Notes: generated from the letters alone by a model not told the origin. A DNA stretch of 64,000 nucleotides from Affinundibacterium amnicola (GCF_014284275.1 NZ_JACOFU010000006.1:213862-277861); one strand, 5' to 3'; shown: positions 46,856-57,391, numbered from the stretch's first letter. Numbers and translations: made by a program.

Positions 46856-47654
46856 GTTAACTTCCTCCAGTTAATGAACAACAAAATGAGTTTTTAAAAC
46901 TTTTCTTGGTTTTGGGACTAATTTGGGACTAGGTTGAGATGCAACTCGATAGTGACAACAAATTAAATAAGTCTTTGCTTGCGTTATATGTTTGATAAAA
47001 CCCCATTATTTTTTTCTCTTACCAAACAGGCTTTATAACGACGACAAAAGTGCTATTTAATCAACTACAGAAAAACACTCATTTGCGATAAGACCATTCG
47101 CCATGCTCCAGTGTCAAGCTGGTAAAGTCTTGTAAAATTGAAAATGTGAAGCAAGTTGAATAAGTCCAGAATAATACCAATCTGGCATTGCGTTCTATTT
47201 TATATTTTCAATAATGAAATTAAATAAAGTGCTAGTCTTATCATTGATTTCCTCTCTAATTACCGATATTTCATACGGTACTCGAAGCTAATAGCCGCGT
47301 TGAGTTTTGTTCAGAGCGGGCTTTTCTTTGCTTGTTCTTAGCATGATTGAAGAAGGTTGAAATAATATATTGGAATAATTAATTAATAACTTTAATTAAT
47401 ATATTTAAGTGCCTAAAATGTCGCTTTTAATAGTGTGCAGTGCGGCATTTTTACAACATCCAGTCTGTATCTAGATATATTTAATGATGTTGTAGGACAT
47501 TTAGAAGGGATCTTGGCGATGTATAAATGGTATGTTTTGGCAGAATTGAAATCTATATTTTAGTCAGTTTCAACAATGTGGCTGCTAAAGTAGGGTGCTC
47601 AATTGATAGTTGTTTCTTGTACATCGATTTAAGATAAATCTTAGTAAACGACAA

Positions 47655-47688
47655 AGGCATGAATTTAGTTTTCCTAAATTCATGCCTA
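47655..47688 (-). terminator. Hairpin downstream of kynA
   Basis: AGGCATGAATTTAG (47655-47668) and CTAAATTCATGCCT (47674-47687) form a perfect 14-bp stem, 28 bp after the kynA stop on the minus strand. On that strand the tail is TTGTCGTTT, a weak T-tract, so termination is likely but not certain. The region 46856-47654 has no gene; it is AT-rich with TTAATTAA-type palindromes near 47378-47405. Confidence 0.65.
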
Positions 47689-47715
47689 AAAAGTGAAATT
47701 GTTGATTTGTGAACG

Positions 47716-48573
47716 TTACAGTTCAGTACGAATCGAAAAGAGTTCAGGAAATAGCACGACATCCAGCATCTTGCGCAAATAACTGACACCCGCAGTTCCA
47801 CCAGTTCCCGTCTTAAAACCGATAATTCTTTCCACCGTTGTCACATGGCGGAAGCGCCAAATACGGAAAGCTGTTTCCATATCGACCAACTTTTCAGCTA
47901 ATTCGTAAAACGCCCAATGCTGTTCAGGTGCTTGATAGACTTGCTGCCACGCCATTTTGACCGAATCATTTGCGACCACTGATATGGTCCAATCTAGCTG
48001 CAGACGTTCTGCGTCAATCTTGAAGCCATTGCGCGCCATGTACATAATGGCTTCATCGTAGATCGATGGCGAGTTTAGTGCGGCTTCCAAACTCGCGTGT
48101 GCTTCTGGCGTTTTTTCGTGCACTTGCAATAAGCTGGCGTTCTTATTACCTAATAAATATTCAAGCTCACGGTACTGATGTGATTGAAACCCTGAGGAGT
48201 TGCCCAGATACGGGCGAATTGCTGTGTATTCACTAGGCGTCATGGTGGCCAATACATCCCATGCATGAACTAACTGATCCATGATGCGCGCTACTCGCGA
48301 TAACATTTTGAACGCAGGTGGAAGATCGCCTAGGCGAATTTGTTGGCGAACTGCGTGTAACTCGTGCAGCATCAGCTTAATCCAGAGTTCACTGGTTTGA
48401 TGCTGAATAATAAACAGCATTTCGTTATGATTTGGCGAGAGCGGATGCTGCGCTGAGAGAATTTGATTGAGACCAAGGTAGTCTCCATAGCTCATGTCTT
48501 TGCTGAAATCGAGTTTGGCGCCATGCCAAGACATCGGGCATTTTCCATCGTTTTGTGGATGATCTGTGGTCAT
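47716..48573 (-). CDS. kynA: Tryptophan 2,3-dioxygenase
   Basis: A 285-aa heme dioxygenase that opens the tryptophan indole ring to N-formylkynurenine, first step of the kynurenine pathway. Hallmarks: [63 protein letters not shown] and [20 protein letters not shown]. Length matches bacterial KynA (~280 aa). It lies 83 bp downstream of kynU on the same strand. The formamidase kynB that usually joins the cluster is not found here. Confidence 0.97.
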   Translation of the reverse strand: MTTDHPQNDGKCPMSWHGAKLDFSKDMSYGDYLGLNQILSAQHPLSPNHNEMLFIIQHQTSELWIKLMLHELHAVRQQIRLGDLPPAFKMLSRVARIMDQLVHAWDVLATMTPSEYTAIRPYLGNSSGFQSHQYRELEYLLGNKNASLLQVHEKTPEAHASLEAALNSPSIYDEAIMYMARNGFKIDAERLQLDWTISVVANDSVKMAWQQVYQAPEQHWAFYELAEKLVDMETAFRIWRFRHVTTVERIIGFKTGTGGTAGVSYLRKMLDVVLFPELFSIRTEL

Positions 48574-48656
48574 AAATATCTCGTCTTTAGGTGTTTGTTC
48601 TGAACTGCAATTTAATGTACTTGTTGTCGTTTCTTATTGTTTCTTTGCCCTGTGGC

Positions 48657-49913
48657 TCAGGTTACGGCATTGCGTTGTATGTTGGCGTCATAACTTTGTG
48701 TATCGAGAGTGTCGCGCAGAATTTCTACCGCATCCCAAACTTCAGTGTAGCTGGTGTATAGCGGCGTGAAGCCAAAGCGCATAATGCCTGGTTCGCGATA
48801 ATCGCCGACGACACCACGTTCGATCAAGGCTTGAATGACCGCGTAGGCATGTGCATGTGTGAAGCTCACATGGCTGCCGCGTTGTGCGTGGCCACGAGGT
48901 GTGACTAATGCTAGTTGGTGTTGCGCGCAGCGGGTTTCTACTAATTGAATAAATAAATCAGTTAAGCCTAAAGATTTTTGGCGAACTGCAGACATCGATG
49001 TTTGTGCGAAAATTTGTAGTCCAGATTCAATCATTGCTAAGGATACGATCGGCTGTGTACCGCAGAGTGCCCGGCGTATGTCTGGCGTAACGTTGAACGA
49101 AGCTTGCATTGCGAATGGTGCAGCGTGACCCCACCAACCAGTCAGCGGGTGATGAAAATCTGCTTGATGACGTTTTGGTACCCAGATGAATGCCGGTGCC
49201 CCTGGACCACCATTTAAATATTTATAGCAGCAGCCAACAGCGAAATCGGCATTCGCTTGATGCAAATTGACTTCAACCGCGCCTGCTGAGTGCGCCAAAT
49301 CCCATAAGCATAAAGCGCCTTGTGCGTGCGCGATTGCAGTAACTTTTGTCATATCGTGCAGATACCCGCTGCGATAATTGACATGGGTCAGCATCACTAA
49401 GGCAGTGTCTTGGTTGATGGCACTGCTTAATTCCTCTGGACTATCTACCAAATGTAAGCGGTAGCCACGGTCTAGCCATTTGGTCAGACCTTCTGCCATA
49501 TAAATATCCGTCGGGAAGTTGCTGCGCTCTGTGATGATGACTTTGCGTGTGCTGGCATCTGCTTTCTGTGATTGAATTTGTAGTGCTGCAGCGATGGCTT
49601 TAAATAAGTTGATCGACGTTGAATCGGTGATCACGACTTCTTCTTGATCAGCACCAATGAGTGGCGCAAGTAAATTACCTAAACGCGACGGCAGATCGAA
49701 CCAGCCAGCTTTATTCCAGCTTTTGATGAGATCCATGCCCCATTCCTCTTCAATCACTTGCTGAGCTCGTTGAAATGCGACTTTAGGCTGCGCTCCAAGT
49801 GAATTGCCATCCAAATAAATCATACCCGCAGGGAGTTTGAATTCAGAACGTAGGTCTGCAAGTGCATCGGTTTTATCCAGCGTTAAGCAATATTGTCGGT
49901 CAATTGTCGTCAT
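48657..49913 (-). CDS. kynU: Kynureninase
   Basis: A 418-aa PLP enzyme cleaving kynurenine to anthranilate and alanine. The Schiff-base lysine is Lys231 in [10 protein letters not shown]. Substrate and PLP blocks include [61 protein letters not shown] and GTQPIVSL. It is divergent from kynR across a 285-bp gap. Gene order kynR < > kynU-kynA lacks kynB between. Confidence 0.96.
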   Translation of the reverse strand: MTTIDRQYCLTLDKTDALADLRSEFKLPAGMIYLDGNSLGAQPKVAFQRAQQVIEEEWGMDLIKSWNKAGWFDLPSRLGNLLAPLIGADQEEVVITDSTSINLFKAIAAALQIQSQKADASTRKVIITERSNFPTDIYMAEGLTKWLDRGYRLHLVDSPEELSSAINQDTALVMLTHVNYRSGYLHDMTKVTAIAHAQGALCLWDLAHSAGAVEVNLHQANADFAVGCCYKYLNGGPGAPAFIWVPKRHQADFHHPLTGWWGHAAPFAMQASFNVTPDIRRALCGTQPIVSLAMIESGLQIFAQTSMSAVRQKSLGLTDLFIQLVETRCAQHQLALVTPRGHAQRGSHVSFTHAHAYAVIQALIERGVVGDYREPGIMRFGFTPLYTSYTEVWDAVEILRDTLDTQSYDANIQRNAVT

Positions 49914-50135
49914 AGTATTTTTTCTTAGAGGTTAATCTGCGCGCAAAATTGCGCAAAGTGGTTTGGCTACTTGGCTAGATCATTGAAATGGCAAAATAAT
50001 GAATTGGCGGATGTCGACTGTATTTGATAGTTTGCTTCATGTGCACTAGCGCATGTTTTGTTAGTTAAGCATGCAGAGTCGATTAAGTCGATATTTTATG
50101 TTGAAAATCCTGATAATTTATTGCAAATATCTTCG

Positions 50136-50151
50136 ATATTCTTGTGAATAT
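50136..50151. promoter_or_regulatory. Candidate AsnC/Lrp-type operator between kynU and kynR
   Basis: ATATTC-TTGT-GAATAT (50136-50151) is a perfect dyad, followed 2 bp later by another half-site AGAATATT. It lies 47 bp before the kynR ATG and about 220 bp upstream of kynU. It fits an Lrp/AsnC-family operator controlling both directions, but this is inference. Confidence 0.4.
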
Positions 50152-50198
50152 TAGAATATTATGGCGATTCATAGATAAAAAGTGACGGAAAAATCCAT

Positions 50199-50672
50199 AT
50201 GCAACTCGATGCCGTAGATTTAAAAATTTTGCAACTCTTGCAAGCTGACGGACGTATAAGTAATCAAGACTTGGCAGAGAAAGTATTTCTTTCGCCTTCC
50301 TCATGCTTGCGTCGGGTTCGTGCCTTGGAGGAGAGCGGTGTCATCAGCCATTATCGTGCGGTTCTCGATACGAACGTTTTAGGTTTAGAAGTTGATGCTT
50401 TCGTGCAGGTCACTATGCGGCGCGATGTTGAACAGTGGCATGAAAATTTTTCTAAGGCTCTACAAAGTTGGCCGGAAGTTGTTGGTTCTTACATCATCAC
50501 AGGTGACGCCAATTATTTGTTGCGCGTACGCGCGCGCAATTTAAAACATTATTCTGCATTTGTCCTTGAGCGTTTGTATAAAACTACTGGCGTACTTGAT
50601 ATACGTTCGAACATCGTTTTGCAAACTTTAAAAGAAAGCACAGAACTCGCAGCCGAACTATTGAGTGAATAA
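50199..50672 (+). CDS. kynR: Lrp/AsnC-family regulator, probable KynR
   Basis: A 157-aa Lrp-type regulator: N-terminal winged HTH (DLKILQLLQADGRISNQDLAEKVFLSPSSCLRRVRALEESGVI) and C-terminal RAM domain (VDAFVQVTMRRDVEQWHENFSKAL, GSYIITGDANYLLRVRARNLKHYSAF). Divergent location next to kynU-kynA makes it the likely kynurenine-responsive activator, as KynR is in Pseudomonas and Ralstonia. The ATG at 50199 follows GACGGAAAAATCCAT. A different physiological target is possible. Confidence 0.85.
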   Translation: MQLDAVDLKILQLLQADGRISNQDLAEKVFLSPSSCLRRVRALEESGVISHYRAVLDTNVLGLEVDAFVQVTMRRDVEQWHENFSKALQSWPEVVGSYIITGDANYLLRVRARNLKHYSAFVLERLYKTTGVLDIRSNIVLQTLKESTELAAELLSE

Positions 50673-50806
50673 GTTTGTACGTGCTTAAAGAAAACTAAAT
50701 GAGATCGATAATTTATCTCGTTGTTCTCGGATCTAAGAATTCGGTACACTGCTAGCAGCTAATATCAACACGTCCTAGTATTTATCCACTCTGAGTTTAT
50801 TTTCTT

Positions 50807-51433
50807 ATGCGCTTATCCGACTACTTTAATGAACTCCCATTGATTGCGATCCTGCGCGGAATTCAAAATCATGAATGTGTAGAAATTGGACAGGTGTTAG
50901 TGCATGCAGGATTTCGTTGCATTGAAGTGCCAATGAATTCGCCGAATGCGCTTGAAAGTATTTCTCTATTGGTTCAACACTTGCCGAAAAATTGCTTAAT
51001 TGGCGCTGGTACCGTGATGAATGAGCAGCAGCTTGATCAGATACATCAGCTTGGTGGGCGTTTAATCGTGATGCCACACGCTGATGTAAAGTTGATTCAC
51101 GCAGCAAAGCAACGTGGCATGATTTGTACGCCCGGTGTTGCTACGCTGACGGAAGCATTCGCTGCCTTAGCGCATGGAGCCGACGCACTAAAGTTATTTC
51201 CGGCTGAAAGTGTTCCTCCCTCAGTTTTGAAAGCATGGCGTACAGTGTTGCCCGCATCTACTTTATGTTTGCCTGTTGGTGGCGTGCGTCCTGACGGTAT
51301 GTCAGCTTATCTCAATGTCGGCGCGAATGGTTTTGGACTGGGCTCGAATTTATACCAAGCTGGCGACACTGTGGCACAGGTCAAAAATCGTGCAGATGCC
51401 TATGTGAATGCTTGGAAATTAATGTCCTCATGA
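50807..51433 (+). CDS. dgoA: 2-Dehydro-3-deoxy-6-phosphogalactonate aldolase (DgoA-like)
   Basis: A 208-aa class I aldolase of the KDPG/KDPGal family. LPLIAILRGI, CLIGAGTVMN, TPGVATLTEAF, ALKLFPAES (Schiff-base Lys129), LPVGGVRPDG and GFGLGSNLYQAGD match DgoA more closely than Eda; the C-terminal GLGSxLYxAG is a DgoA trait. It splits 2-keto-3-deoxy-6-phosphogalactonate to pyruvate and glyceraldehyde-3-phosphate. No dgoK/dgoD genes are near. A 372-bp gap (51434-51805) without a gene follows; it should contain the promoter of the receptor gene. Confidence 0.88.
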   Translation: MRLSDYFNELPLIAILRGIQNHECVEIGQVLVHAGFRCIEVPMNSPNALESISLLVQHLPKNCLIGAGTVMNEQQLDQIHQLGGRLIVMPHADVKLIHAAKQRGMICTPGVATLTEAFAALAHGADALKLFPAESVPPSVLKAWRTVLPASTLCLPVGGVRPDGMSAYLNVGANGFGLGSNLYQAGDTVAQVKNRADAYVNAWKLMSS

Positions 51434-51805
51434 TGCTGTGTGTGACGTGATAAATATACGAAATTTTTGATGAGAAAAATGACTGCGTAATTTTTTCTAC
51501 ATCAAATTTTTTTGTCTGCGAGCCACTACTTTTATTTTTTCATCACCCTGTATTTCTCCATGATTTGCGTGGTCAAATCGTCGGATACTTACGTCCATAT
51601 TATCGACACTATCTTCATAAAATTTTACTTGATGTGCGCTTAATTATTTGTCGCTGTTGGCTTTTTCTATTCCCATTTATTCTTTGACTTGTCGGCACTT
51701 TATCCATGCTTGCCGCCTTATGTGCACCGGTTTGCTATGTGTAACCGAACAATGCATTTCAATAATTGATGATGAGATGAAGTAACTAAAAAATAGGAGA
51801 TACCA

Positions 51806-54766
51806 ATGAGATTAACTAAGCTTGCGGCTGCCTTGTTCGCAGTCGGATTTGCATCGAGTAGTGTTGCGGCCGAGGATGATGACAAGAAGCAGGAAAAAGT
51901 ACAGAAGGTTGAAGTAACAGGCTCTAGCATTAAACGTGTGAATGCAGAAACGGCATCGCCGATTCAGATCATCGATGCTAAGCAAATTGAAAGTATGGGG
52001 GCACGAACGCTGATGCAAGTGTTGGATAACTTACCAGCAGCGCGCCCGGCACAGCAAGATTTTCGTTCGATGTTTACTGGCTCTGATGGTGCTTCGCAAG
52101 CGAATTTACGAGGCTTGGGTGCGCAAGGAACTTTGATTTTATTGAATGGTCGTCGTTTGTCTTTTTATGGTGCACCAGAAGGATTTCAAACGCAATTTGT
52201 GAATATCGATGCGATTCCTGCTGCAGCAATTGAGCGCATGGAAGTGTTAACCGATGGTGCATCGGCAGTCTATGGTTCAGATGCTGTTGCCGGTGTCATC
52301 AATATCATTACAAAAAAATCTTACAACGGCTTGCAAGCGAGCGCCGCGATTGATAGTTCGCGAGATGTTAAGTCCTACGGCGAACGTCAGGCCAGTGCTT
52401 TATTTGGTTTCGGTGATTTGGCGAAAGATAATTACAACGTGTATGGTTCCGTCAATTTGTATAAACGTGATCGCATCGCATTGGAAGATACCTATCTCAA
52501 ACGGCCTGCACAGTTTTATAAAAACAATCCATCTTACATTAGCAATTTCCGGATCGCCGAAGGTAGTCAGCCAGGTGTGTTAAATACCGGAACACTTTTT
52601 GTATTCGACAAAAACGCAAATAATAAACGCTATCAACAAGCGGCTTCTGGTTGTTCGACATTTATTACTGAGGGTGCTGGTACGCGCTGTATTTGGAATA
52701 CTTTGCCCTATTCTTTAGATACCGGTCCGACTTCAGATCGCGCGACTATTTTTGTTAGTGGCCGTATGAATTTATCGCAAGATTGGGAAGGATTCGCTGA
52801 AGTCGCTTATACCGATATCGACATGCGTGGCGAAAATGGACCACGTTCTTTTAGCAGTGGTGGCGGGACGGCAAACTGGTATTCGCGTAACACAGGTACG
52901 ACACTGAACACTTTCACGTATCCTTATTTGGGCCCGAATAATGTGTACTTGAAAAATATGAGCCAAGATTTAAAAGATAAGATGGGCGGGGCTGCTGGTC
53001 TGACCTATTTGATGCAAGATGCGCAAGGCCATTTTGGACAACAAAATACTGACAAAACTTATCGTGCAATGGCTGGGGTTCGTGGTACTTTAGGACAGTG
53101 GGATGTCGAATCCGCGCTTGCGGTGGCAGGTAGTCATTCAACTTTGTTCCAAACCATCAATGTCAATAAAGATGGCTTTGAAAAAGCTTTCGGTCCCTTC
53201 ACCGTCGATCCAATCACAAAACGCACTTATATTGCGGACAATCCAGCTTATCAGTTCGGTGTCATCAGCGAGAAAAATGCTGAGTTGTTGCGACAAGCCT
53301 ATCCCACTTTTGATATTCAATCGTGGACTAAATTGATTACTTGGGATGCGAAGTTAGAGGGCAGCTTATTCAAAATGTCCGGTGGCGATGCACGTGCGGC
53401 CTTTGGTGTTAATTTGATGCGCGAAGAATTTGAGACCCCCGGAAATCAAGACGCTGCTAACGGAAAAATCACCCAACAAGGTGGCTCTTGGTTTGATGGA
53501 TCGCGTACGATTTCAGCGGTCTTTGCTGAAGGAATTTTTCCATTCGCTAAAAATCTTGAAGTGAATACCGCAGCGCGTATTGATAAGTATCCGAATTTTT
53601 CTGCGAACATTGCGCCTAAAGTCGGCGTCACCTATCGTCCTGTCAGTGATTTGTTAGTTCGTAGCACCTATTCACAAGGTTTCCGCGCGCCTAATTTGGC
53701 TGAATCTGGTGTGGGTGGTGTGTATGCGCAACGTGGTGGGATGCGTGACAAAGTGCGCTGTGATGAGACCAATGCAATCGCCAATTTATTGATCAAGTCA
53801 GTGACGACTACCGATCAAGATCTTGGAAAATCTTTGTTAAATTCAAACTGCAGCATCAATATCGGCGGATTGACGCCGCCAAATCCGAATTTGCAACCAG
53901 AAAAAGCCAAGATTAGTACGCTCGGTTTGGTCTACCAAGCCAGCAAGCAATTTGACGTTTCCTTAGACTATTGGTTCGTTTATCGTCGCAACGAAATTGT
54001 GCGTCAAGATTTCACCGAAGTTTATGATCAAGCTGTTGAAAAATATGGTCCTGCATTGATAGGTGCACCGAACGCTGTACGTGCACCGATCACTGATTTC
54101 GATAAAGCAAATATGGCTGCTGTGGCTGGCATGTGTGCAAATCCAGCGAACGCGACAGCATGTGCTGGCGGTGTACCAAAGTATTCTGTCGGTATTTTGG
54201 CTGGCTTAACGAACAAATACATGAATCGTGGCCGCACCATGATAGATGGTTTTGACATTGATGCACATGCACGTTTTGATCTTGGTGGATATGGCAAACT
54301 CAATTTAGGATCGTCTGCAACCATCATGAACCGCAATGCTTACAATGGTGATGATGGGTACGGATTCTCACAAAATTATGTCGGTTATTATGGGAATCCA
54401 AAATTGCGGGCGAATTTGAATGTCGGTTGGCAGTATGGTGACTTCAGTAGCAACTTGTTCGTGAATTACACGGGTGGTACAAAATGGGCTTACGACAAGA
54501 ACGATGCACTGAGCAATAATCCGCAAACTTGTACGGCGACAGGAGTGGCAGTCGCACCGAATCATTGTGGCGGAGCACCTGCGTTTAAAACGGTCAATTT
54601 GAGTTTGGCTTGGACGCCAATCAAAGACTTGCGTTTGGGGATGAACATTAAAAATGTTTTAAATACCAAACCATTCTTCGATCCCTATGGCTGGGAAGGT
54701 TACAACCATAGTTTGAACTTATTTGGTCGTGTAATTAGCGTGTCGGCGAGTTATAAGTTCATGTAA
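51806..54766 (+). CDS. TonB-dependent outer-membrane receptor 2
   Basis: A 986-aa receptor with signal peptide (LAAALFAVGFASSSVAA-EDDDKK), a Plug domain (KVEVTGSSIKRVNAETASPIQIIDAKQIESMG, LLNGRRLSFYGA, ERMEVLTDGASAVYGSDAVAGVINIITKK) and a large barrel ending FGRVISVSASYKFM. SD AGGAGA sits 8 nt before the ATG. It shares the VEVTGSSIKR start and the DGASAVYGSDAVAGVIN block with receptor 1 but the barrels differ. Ligand unknown; a role in carbohydrate or peptide uptake is common in this class. Gene lies after dgoA, possibly in the same region by chance. Confidence 0.94.
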   Translation: MRLTKLAAALFAVGFASSSVAAEDDDKKQEKVQKVEVTGSSIKRVNAETASPIQIIDAKQIESMGARTLMQVLDNLPAARPAQQDFRSMFTGSDGASQANLRGLGAQGTLILLNGRRLSFYGAPEGFQTQFVNIDAIPAAAIERMEVLTDGASAVYGSDAVAGVINIITKKSYNGLQASAAIDSSRDVKSYGERQASALFGFGDLAKDNYNVYGSVNLYKRDRIALEDTYLKRPAQFYKNNPSYISNFRIAEGSQPGVLNTGTLFVFDKNANNKRYQQAASGCSTFITEGAGTRCIWNTLPYSLDTGPTSDRATIFVSGRMNLSQDWEGFAEVAYTDIDMRGENGPRSFSSGGGTANWYSRNTGTTLNTFTYPYLGPNNVYLKNMSQDLKDKMGGAAGLTYLMQDAQGHFGQQNTDKTYRAMAGVRGTLGQWDVESALAVAGSHSTLFQTINVNKDGFEKAFGPFTVDPITKRTYIADNPAYQFGVISEKNAELLRQAYPTFDIQSWTKLITWDAKLEGSLFKMSGGDARAAFGVNLMREEFETPGNQDAANGKITQQGGSWFDGSRTISAVFAEGIFPFAKNLEVNTAARIDKYPNFSANIAPKVGVTYRPVSDLLVRSTYSQGFRAPNLAESGVGGVYAQRGGMRDKVRCDETNAIANLLIKSVTTTDQDLGKSLLNSNCSINIGGLTPPNPNLQPEKAKISTLGLVYQASKQFDVSLDYWFVYRRNEIVRQDFTEVYDQAVEKYGPALIGAPNAVRAPITDFDKANMAAVAGMCANPANATACAGGVPKYSVGILAGLTNKYMNRGRTMIDGFDIDAHARFDLGGYGKLNLGSSATIMNRNAYNGDDGYGFSQNYVGYYGNPKLRANLNVGWQYGDFSSNLFVNYTGGTKWAYDKNDALSNNPQTCTATGVAVAPNHCGGAPAFKTVNLSLAWTPIKDLRLGMNIKNVLNTKPFFDPYGWEGYNHSLNLFGRVISVSASYKFM

Positions 54767-54851
54767 TCCTCGTGTTGATTCCTGTTGGGTTTCGTTTCAC
54801 TCAGTCTCGATCTTCAGTCTGTGTAGGTTGAGACTGATTTAGGCGAAACTC

Positions 54852-54890
54852 AACAACTAATTTAACAACTAATTTAACAACTAATTCAAC
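54852..54890. repeat. Short 12-bp tandem repeat
   Basis: AACAACTAATTT repeats about three times (last unit with AACAACTAATTC) in the gap between receptor 2 and the rhodanese gene. It is a low-complexity stretch; no function is evident. Confidence 0.7.
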
Positions 54891-54903
54891 AAGCCATCAA
54901 TTC

Positions 54904-55362
54904 TCAAGCACCAAGCCAAGGTAAGTCTGCCGAGCACCAGCCGCCGACAGTTTTACGATGACCGTGTGCATCTTTATCTCCCTCAAAACCTTGCAAGATA
55001 TCGAAGCAAGCCGTGTAGCCGTTGTCAGTTGCTAGCTTTGCGCCATGACGCGAGCGCACGCCAGAGCGACACAAGAACAAGATCGTCGTGTTTCGATCGG
55101 CAATCACACTTTGCAATTGCGTCATAAAATCAGGGTTAGGGGTGCCACCAGGGTATAGGCTCCACTGGACAGCTTTGTGTTGTTCTTCGTTGATATTGAC
55201 GCGACCAACCCAATCGCGCTCAGCATTAGTACGGACATCTACCAGTACAATTTGACTGTCTGTTTGTAGCAAAAGATGCGCCTCTTCTGGAGTCACGGCA
55301 CCCGCATATGGCAAGTTTTGCTCTTGCCCGCGTTGTTTTGCCTTGCTGATGATCTCATTCAT
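54904..55362 (-). CDS. Rhodanese-domain sulfurtransferase
   Basis: A 152-aa single-domain rhodanese. The active-site loop is CRSGVRS in LFLCRSGVRSRHGA, where Cys forms the persulfide; LVDVRTNAERDWVGRVN is the substrate-side motif. Probable thiosulfate sulfurtransferase or sulfur-carrier transfer enzyme, cytoplasmic. It is separated from glnA by 613 bp, and is read in the opposite direction. Confidence 0.9.
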   Translation of the reverse strand: MNEIISKAKQRGQEQNLPYAGAVTPEEAHLLLQTDSQIVLVDVRTNAERDWVGRVNINEEQHKAVQWSLYPGGTPNPDFMTQLQSVIADRNTTILFLCRSGVRSRHGAKLATDNGYTACFDILQGFEGDKDAHGHRKTVGGWCSADLPWLGA

Positions 55363-55630
55363 AGTATTCCTTTGTGTGATCGTAAGTTTTCAATTGGATG
55401 TTTGTGATGCTGAGTAGCGAGCTGTTCGGTTTGGATGCACATTGGGTAAGCGCAAGATCTTACCAAAAGGATAGCGTGCTGCGTTGTTCATTTGAGCGAT
55501 CAATTCGTTTTGGTGTTTTGATTTGGTCGACACGCCCTAGCTCTCAATATCGATGTTTTCTATCGCACAGTTAGATTTCATGCTTAAGAAATGTCAGTGA
55601 AGCACATGCACCAATTTATCGCACTACTTT

Positions 55631-55675
55631 TGCACTAAAATGGTGCTTTTGAAAAAATAAGCCCAGTTTTGGTGC
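55631..55675 (+). promoter_or_regulatory. Two NtrC-type enhancer sites upstream of glnA
   Basis: TGCACTAAAATGGTGC (55631-55646) is a near-perfect match to the NtrC consensus (TGCACYN4TGGTGCA). AGCCCAGTTTTGGTGC (55660-55675) is a weaker second site, centre 29 bp away. Both lie 110-150 bp upstream of the sigma-54 promoter, the expected enhancer distance. Confidence 0.75.
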
Positions 55676-55780
55676 GTAAGGTGTTTTATGGAATTGTTAA
55701 TGAAGTATTGCGAACTTGATTTTTCCATATAAAACAAAGACTTAATTAAGTCGTTTTACTTGCTTAGTTTGCCTTGTACA

Positions 55781-55796
55781 TGGCACGCTTTCTGCT
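55781..55796 (+). promoter_or_regulatory. Sigma-54 promoter of glnA
   Basis: TGGCACGCTTTCTGCT: GG and GC of the -24/-12 elements are separated by exactly 10 nt, and the -24 box TGGCACG is intact (one mismatch in the -12 box). It lies 180 bp upstream of the glnA ATG. It fits NtrC-dependent control of glnA. Confidence 0.75.
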
Positions 55797-55975
55797 AATA
55801 TCCTCGTCGTGTTCTGTATTCTCTTTTGCATTGTGATGGTGCATTTCGACATCGCTGCGTCATAAAGCGAAGTGAGAATGGAAATAGATTGCAGTAATTT
55901 TGCATATTTTTTGCGCATTTTTGGTTTGATGTAGTAGTTCCTAAACTTATTTTTGAACGATTGAAGGAGTTTCAA

Positions 55976-57391
55976 ATGGCAATGACCCCAGCAGAAGTGT
56001 TGAAGATGGCGAAAGACAACGAAGTGAAGTTCGTTGATTTCCGTTTTGCTGACACACGCGGTAAAGAACAGCACGTCACTGTGCCTATTTCTCACTTCGA
56101 TATCGATAAATTCGAATCTGGTCATGCATTTGACGGTTCTTCTATCGCTGGTTGGAAAGGTATTGAAGCATCTGATATGTTGTTAATACCAGATCCAAAT
56201 ACAGCGAATATCGATCCATTTATGGAAGAAACAACATTGTTTATGCAATGTGATGTGATCGAACCAGCAGATGGTAAAGGTTATGACCGTGATCCACGTT
56301 CCATCGCTAAGCGCGCTGAAGCATATTTGAAATCTTCTGGTATCGGTGACACCGCTTACTTCGGCCCAGAGCCAGAATTCTTCATTTTCGATAGCGTACG
56401 CTGGAAAATCGATATGTCTGGCTGTTTCGTGAAGATCGATTCTGATGAAGCTTCATGGACTACAGGTGAGAAACTCGAAGGCGGCAACACAGGTCATCGT
56501 CCTACAGTAAAGGGTGGTTATTTCCCAGTGCCACCAGTCGACAGCTTCCAGGACATGCGTTCTGAAATGTGCTTAATCTTGGAATCCTTAGGCATTCCAG
56601 TCGAAGTGCATCATCATGAAGTTGCTGGTGCAGGCCAAAATGAAATCGGTACGAAGTTCTCCACTTTGGTCGAGCGTGCTGACTGGACGCAAAACTTGAA
56701 ATATGTCGTATGGAACGTAGCACACACTTACGGTAAGACAGCGACTTTTATGCCTAAACCTATCGTTGGCGATAACGGTTCTGGTATGCACGTGCATCAA
56801 TCTATTTGGAAAGATGGTAAGAACCTGTTTGCAGGTGACGGCTATGCAGGTTTGTCTGAATTTGCCTTGTTCTACATCGGCGGTATCATCAAACATGCGA
56901 AAGCATTGAACGCGATCACTAATCCAGGTACGAACTCTTACAAGCGTTTGGTACCAGGCTATGAAGCTCCTGTGAAATTGGCATATTCTGCGAAGAATCG
57001 TTCTGCTTCTATTCGTATTCCTTATGTGGCTAATCCAAAAGGCCGCCGTGTTGAAGCACGTTTCCCAGATCCATTGGCGAATCCATATTTGTGTTTCTCT
57101 GCATTGATGATGGCTGGCTTGGATGGCGTACAAAACAAGATTCACCCAGGTGAGGCTGCATCGAAAGATTTGTACCATTTGCCACCAGAAGAAGATGCAT
57201 TGATCCCAACAGTTTGCGCTTCTTTGGAAGAAGCCTTGGATGCATTGAACAAAGATCGTGAATTCTTGACGCGCGGTGGCGTGTTCAGTGACAGCATGAT
57301 CGACGCTTACATTGAATTGAAGATGCAAGAAGTTCAGCGTATGCGTATGACGACACATCCTGTTGAGTTTGATATGTATTACTCTCTGTAA
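55976..57391 (+). CDS. glnA: Glutamine synthetase type I
   Basis: A 471-aa GSI that makes glutamine from glutamate, ammonia and ATP. The ATG at 55976 (MAMTPAEVL) is preceded by AAGGAG; a further in-frame ATG at 55961 is without SD. Hallmarks: [30 protein letters not shown] (metal site), the [15 protein letters not shown] [11 protein letters not shown] and [24 protein letters not shown]. The adenylylation Tyr lies at about residue 400 in [10 protein letters not shown], so GlnE regulation is likely. It heads the nitrogen block with ntrBC downstream. Confidence 0.98.
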   Translation: MAMTPAEVLKMAKDNEVKFVDFRFADTRGKEQHVTVPISHFDIDKFESGHAFDGSSIAGWKGIEASDMLLIPDPNTANIDPFMEETTLFMQCDVIEPADGKGYDRDPRSIAKRAEAYLKSSGIGDTAYFGPEPEFFIFDSVRWKIDMSGCFVKIDSDEASWTTGEKLEGGNTGHRPTVKGGYFPVPPVDSFQDMRSEMCLILESLGIPVEVHHHEVAGAGQNEIGTKFSTLVERADWTQNLKYVVWNVAHTYGKTATFMPKPIVGDNGSGMHVHQSIWKDGKNLFAGDGYAGLSEFALFYIGGIIKHAKALNAITNPGTNSYKRLVPGYEAPVKLAYSAKNRSASIRIPYVANPKGRRVEARFPDPLANPYLCFSALMMAGLDGVQNKIHPGEAASKDLYHLPPEEDALIPTVCASLEEALDALNKDREFLTRGGVFSDSMIDAYIELKMQEVQRMRMTTHPVEFDMYYSL

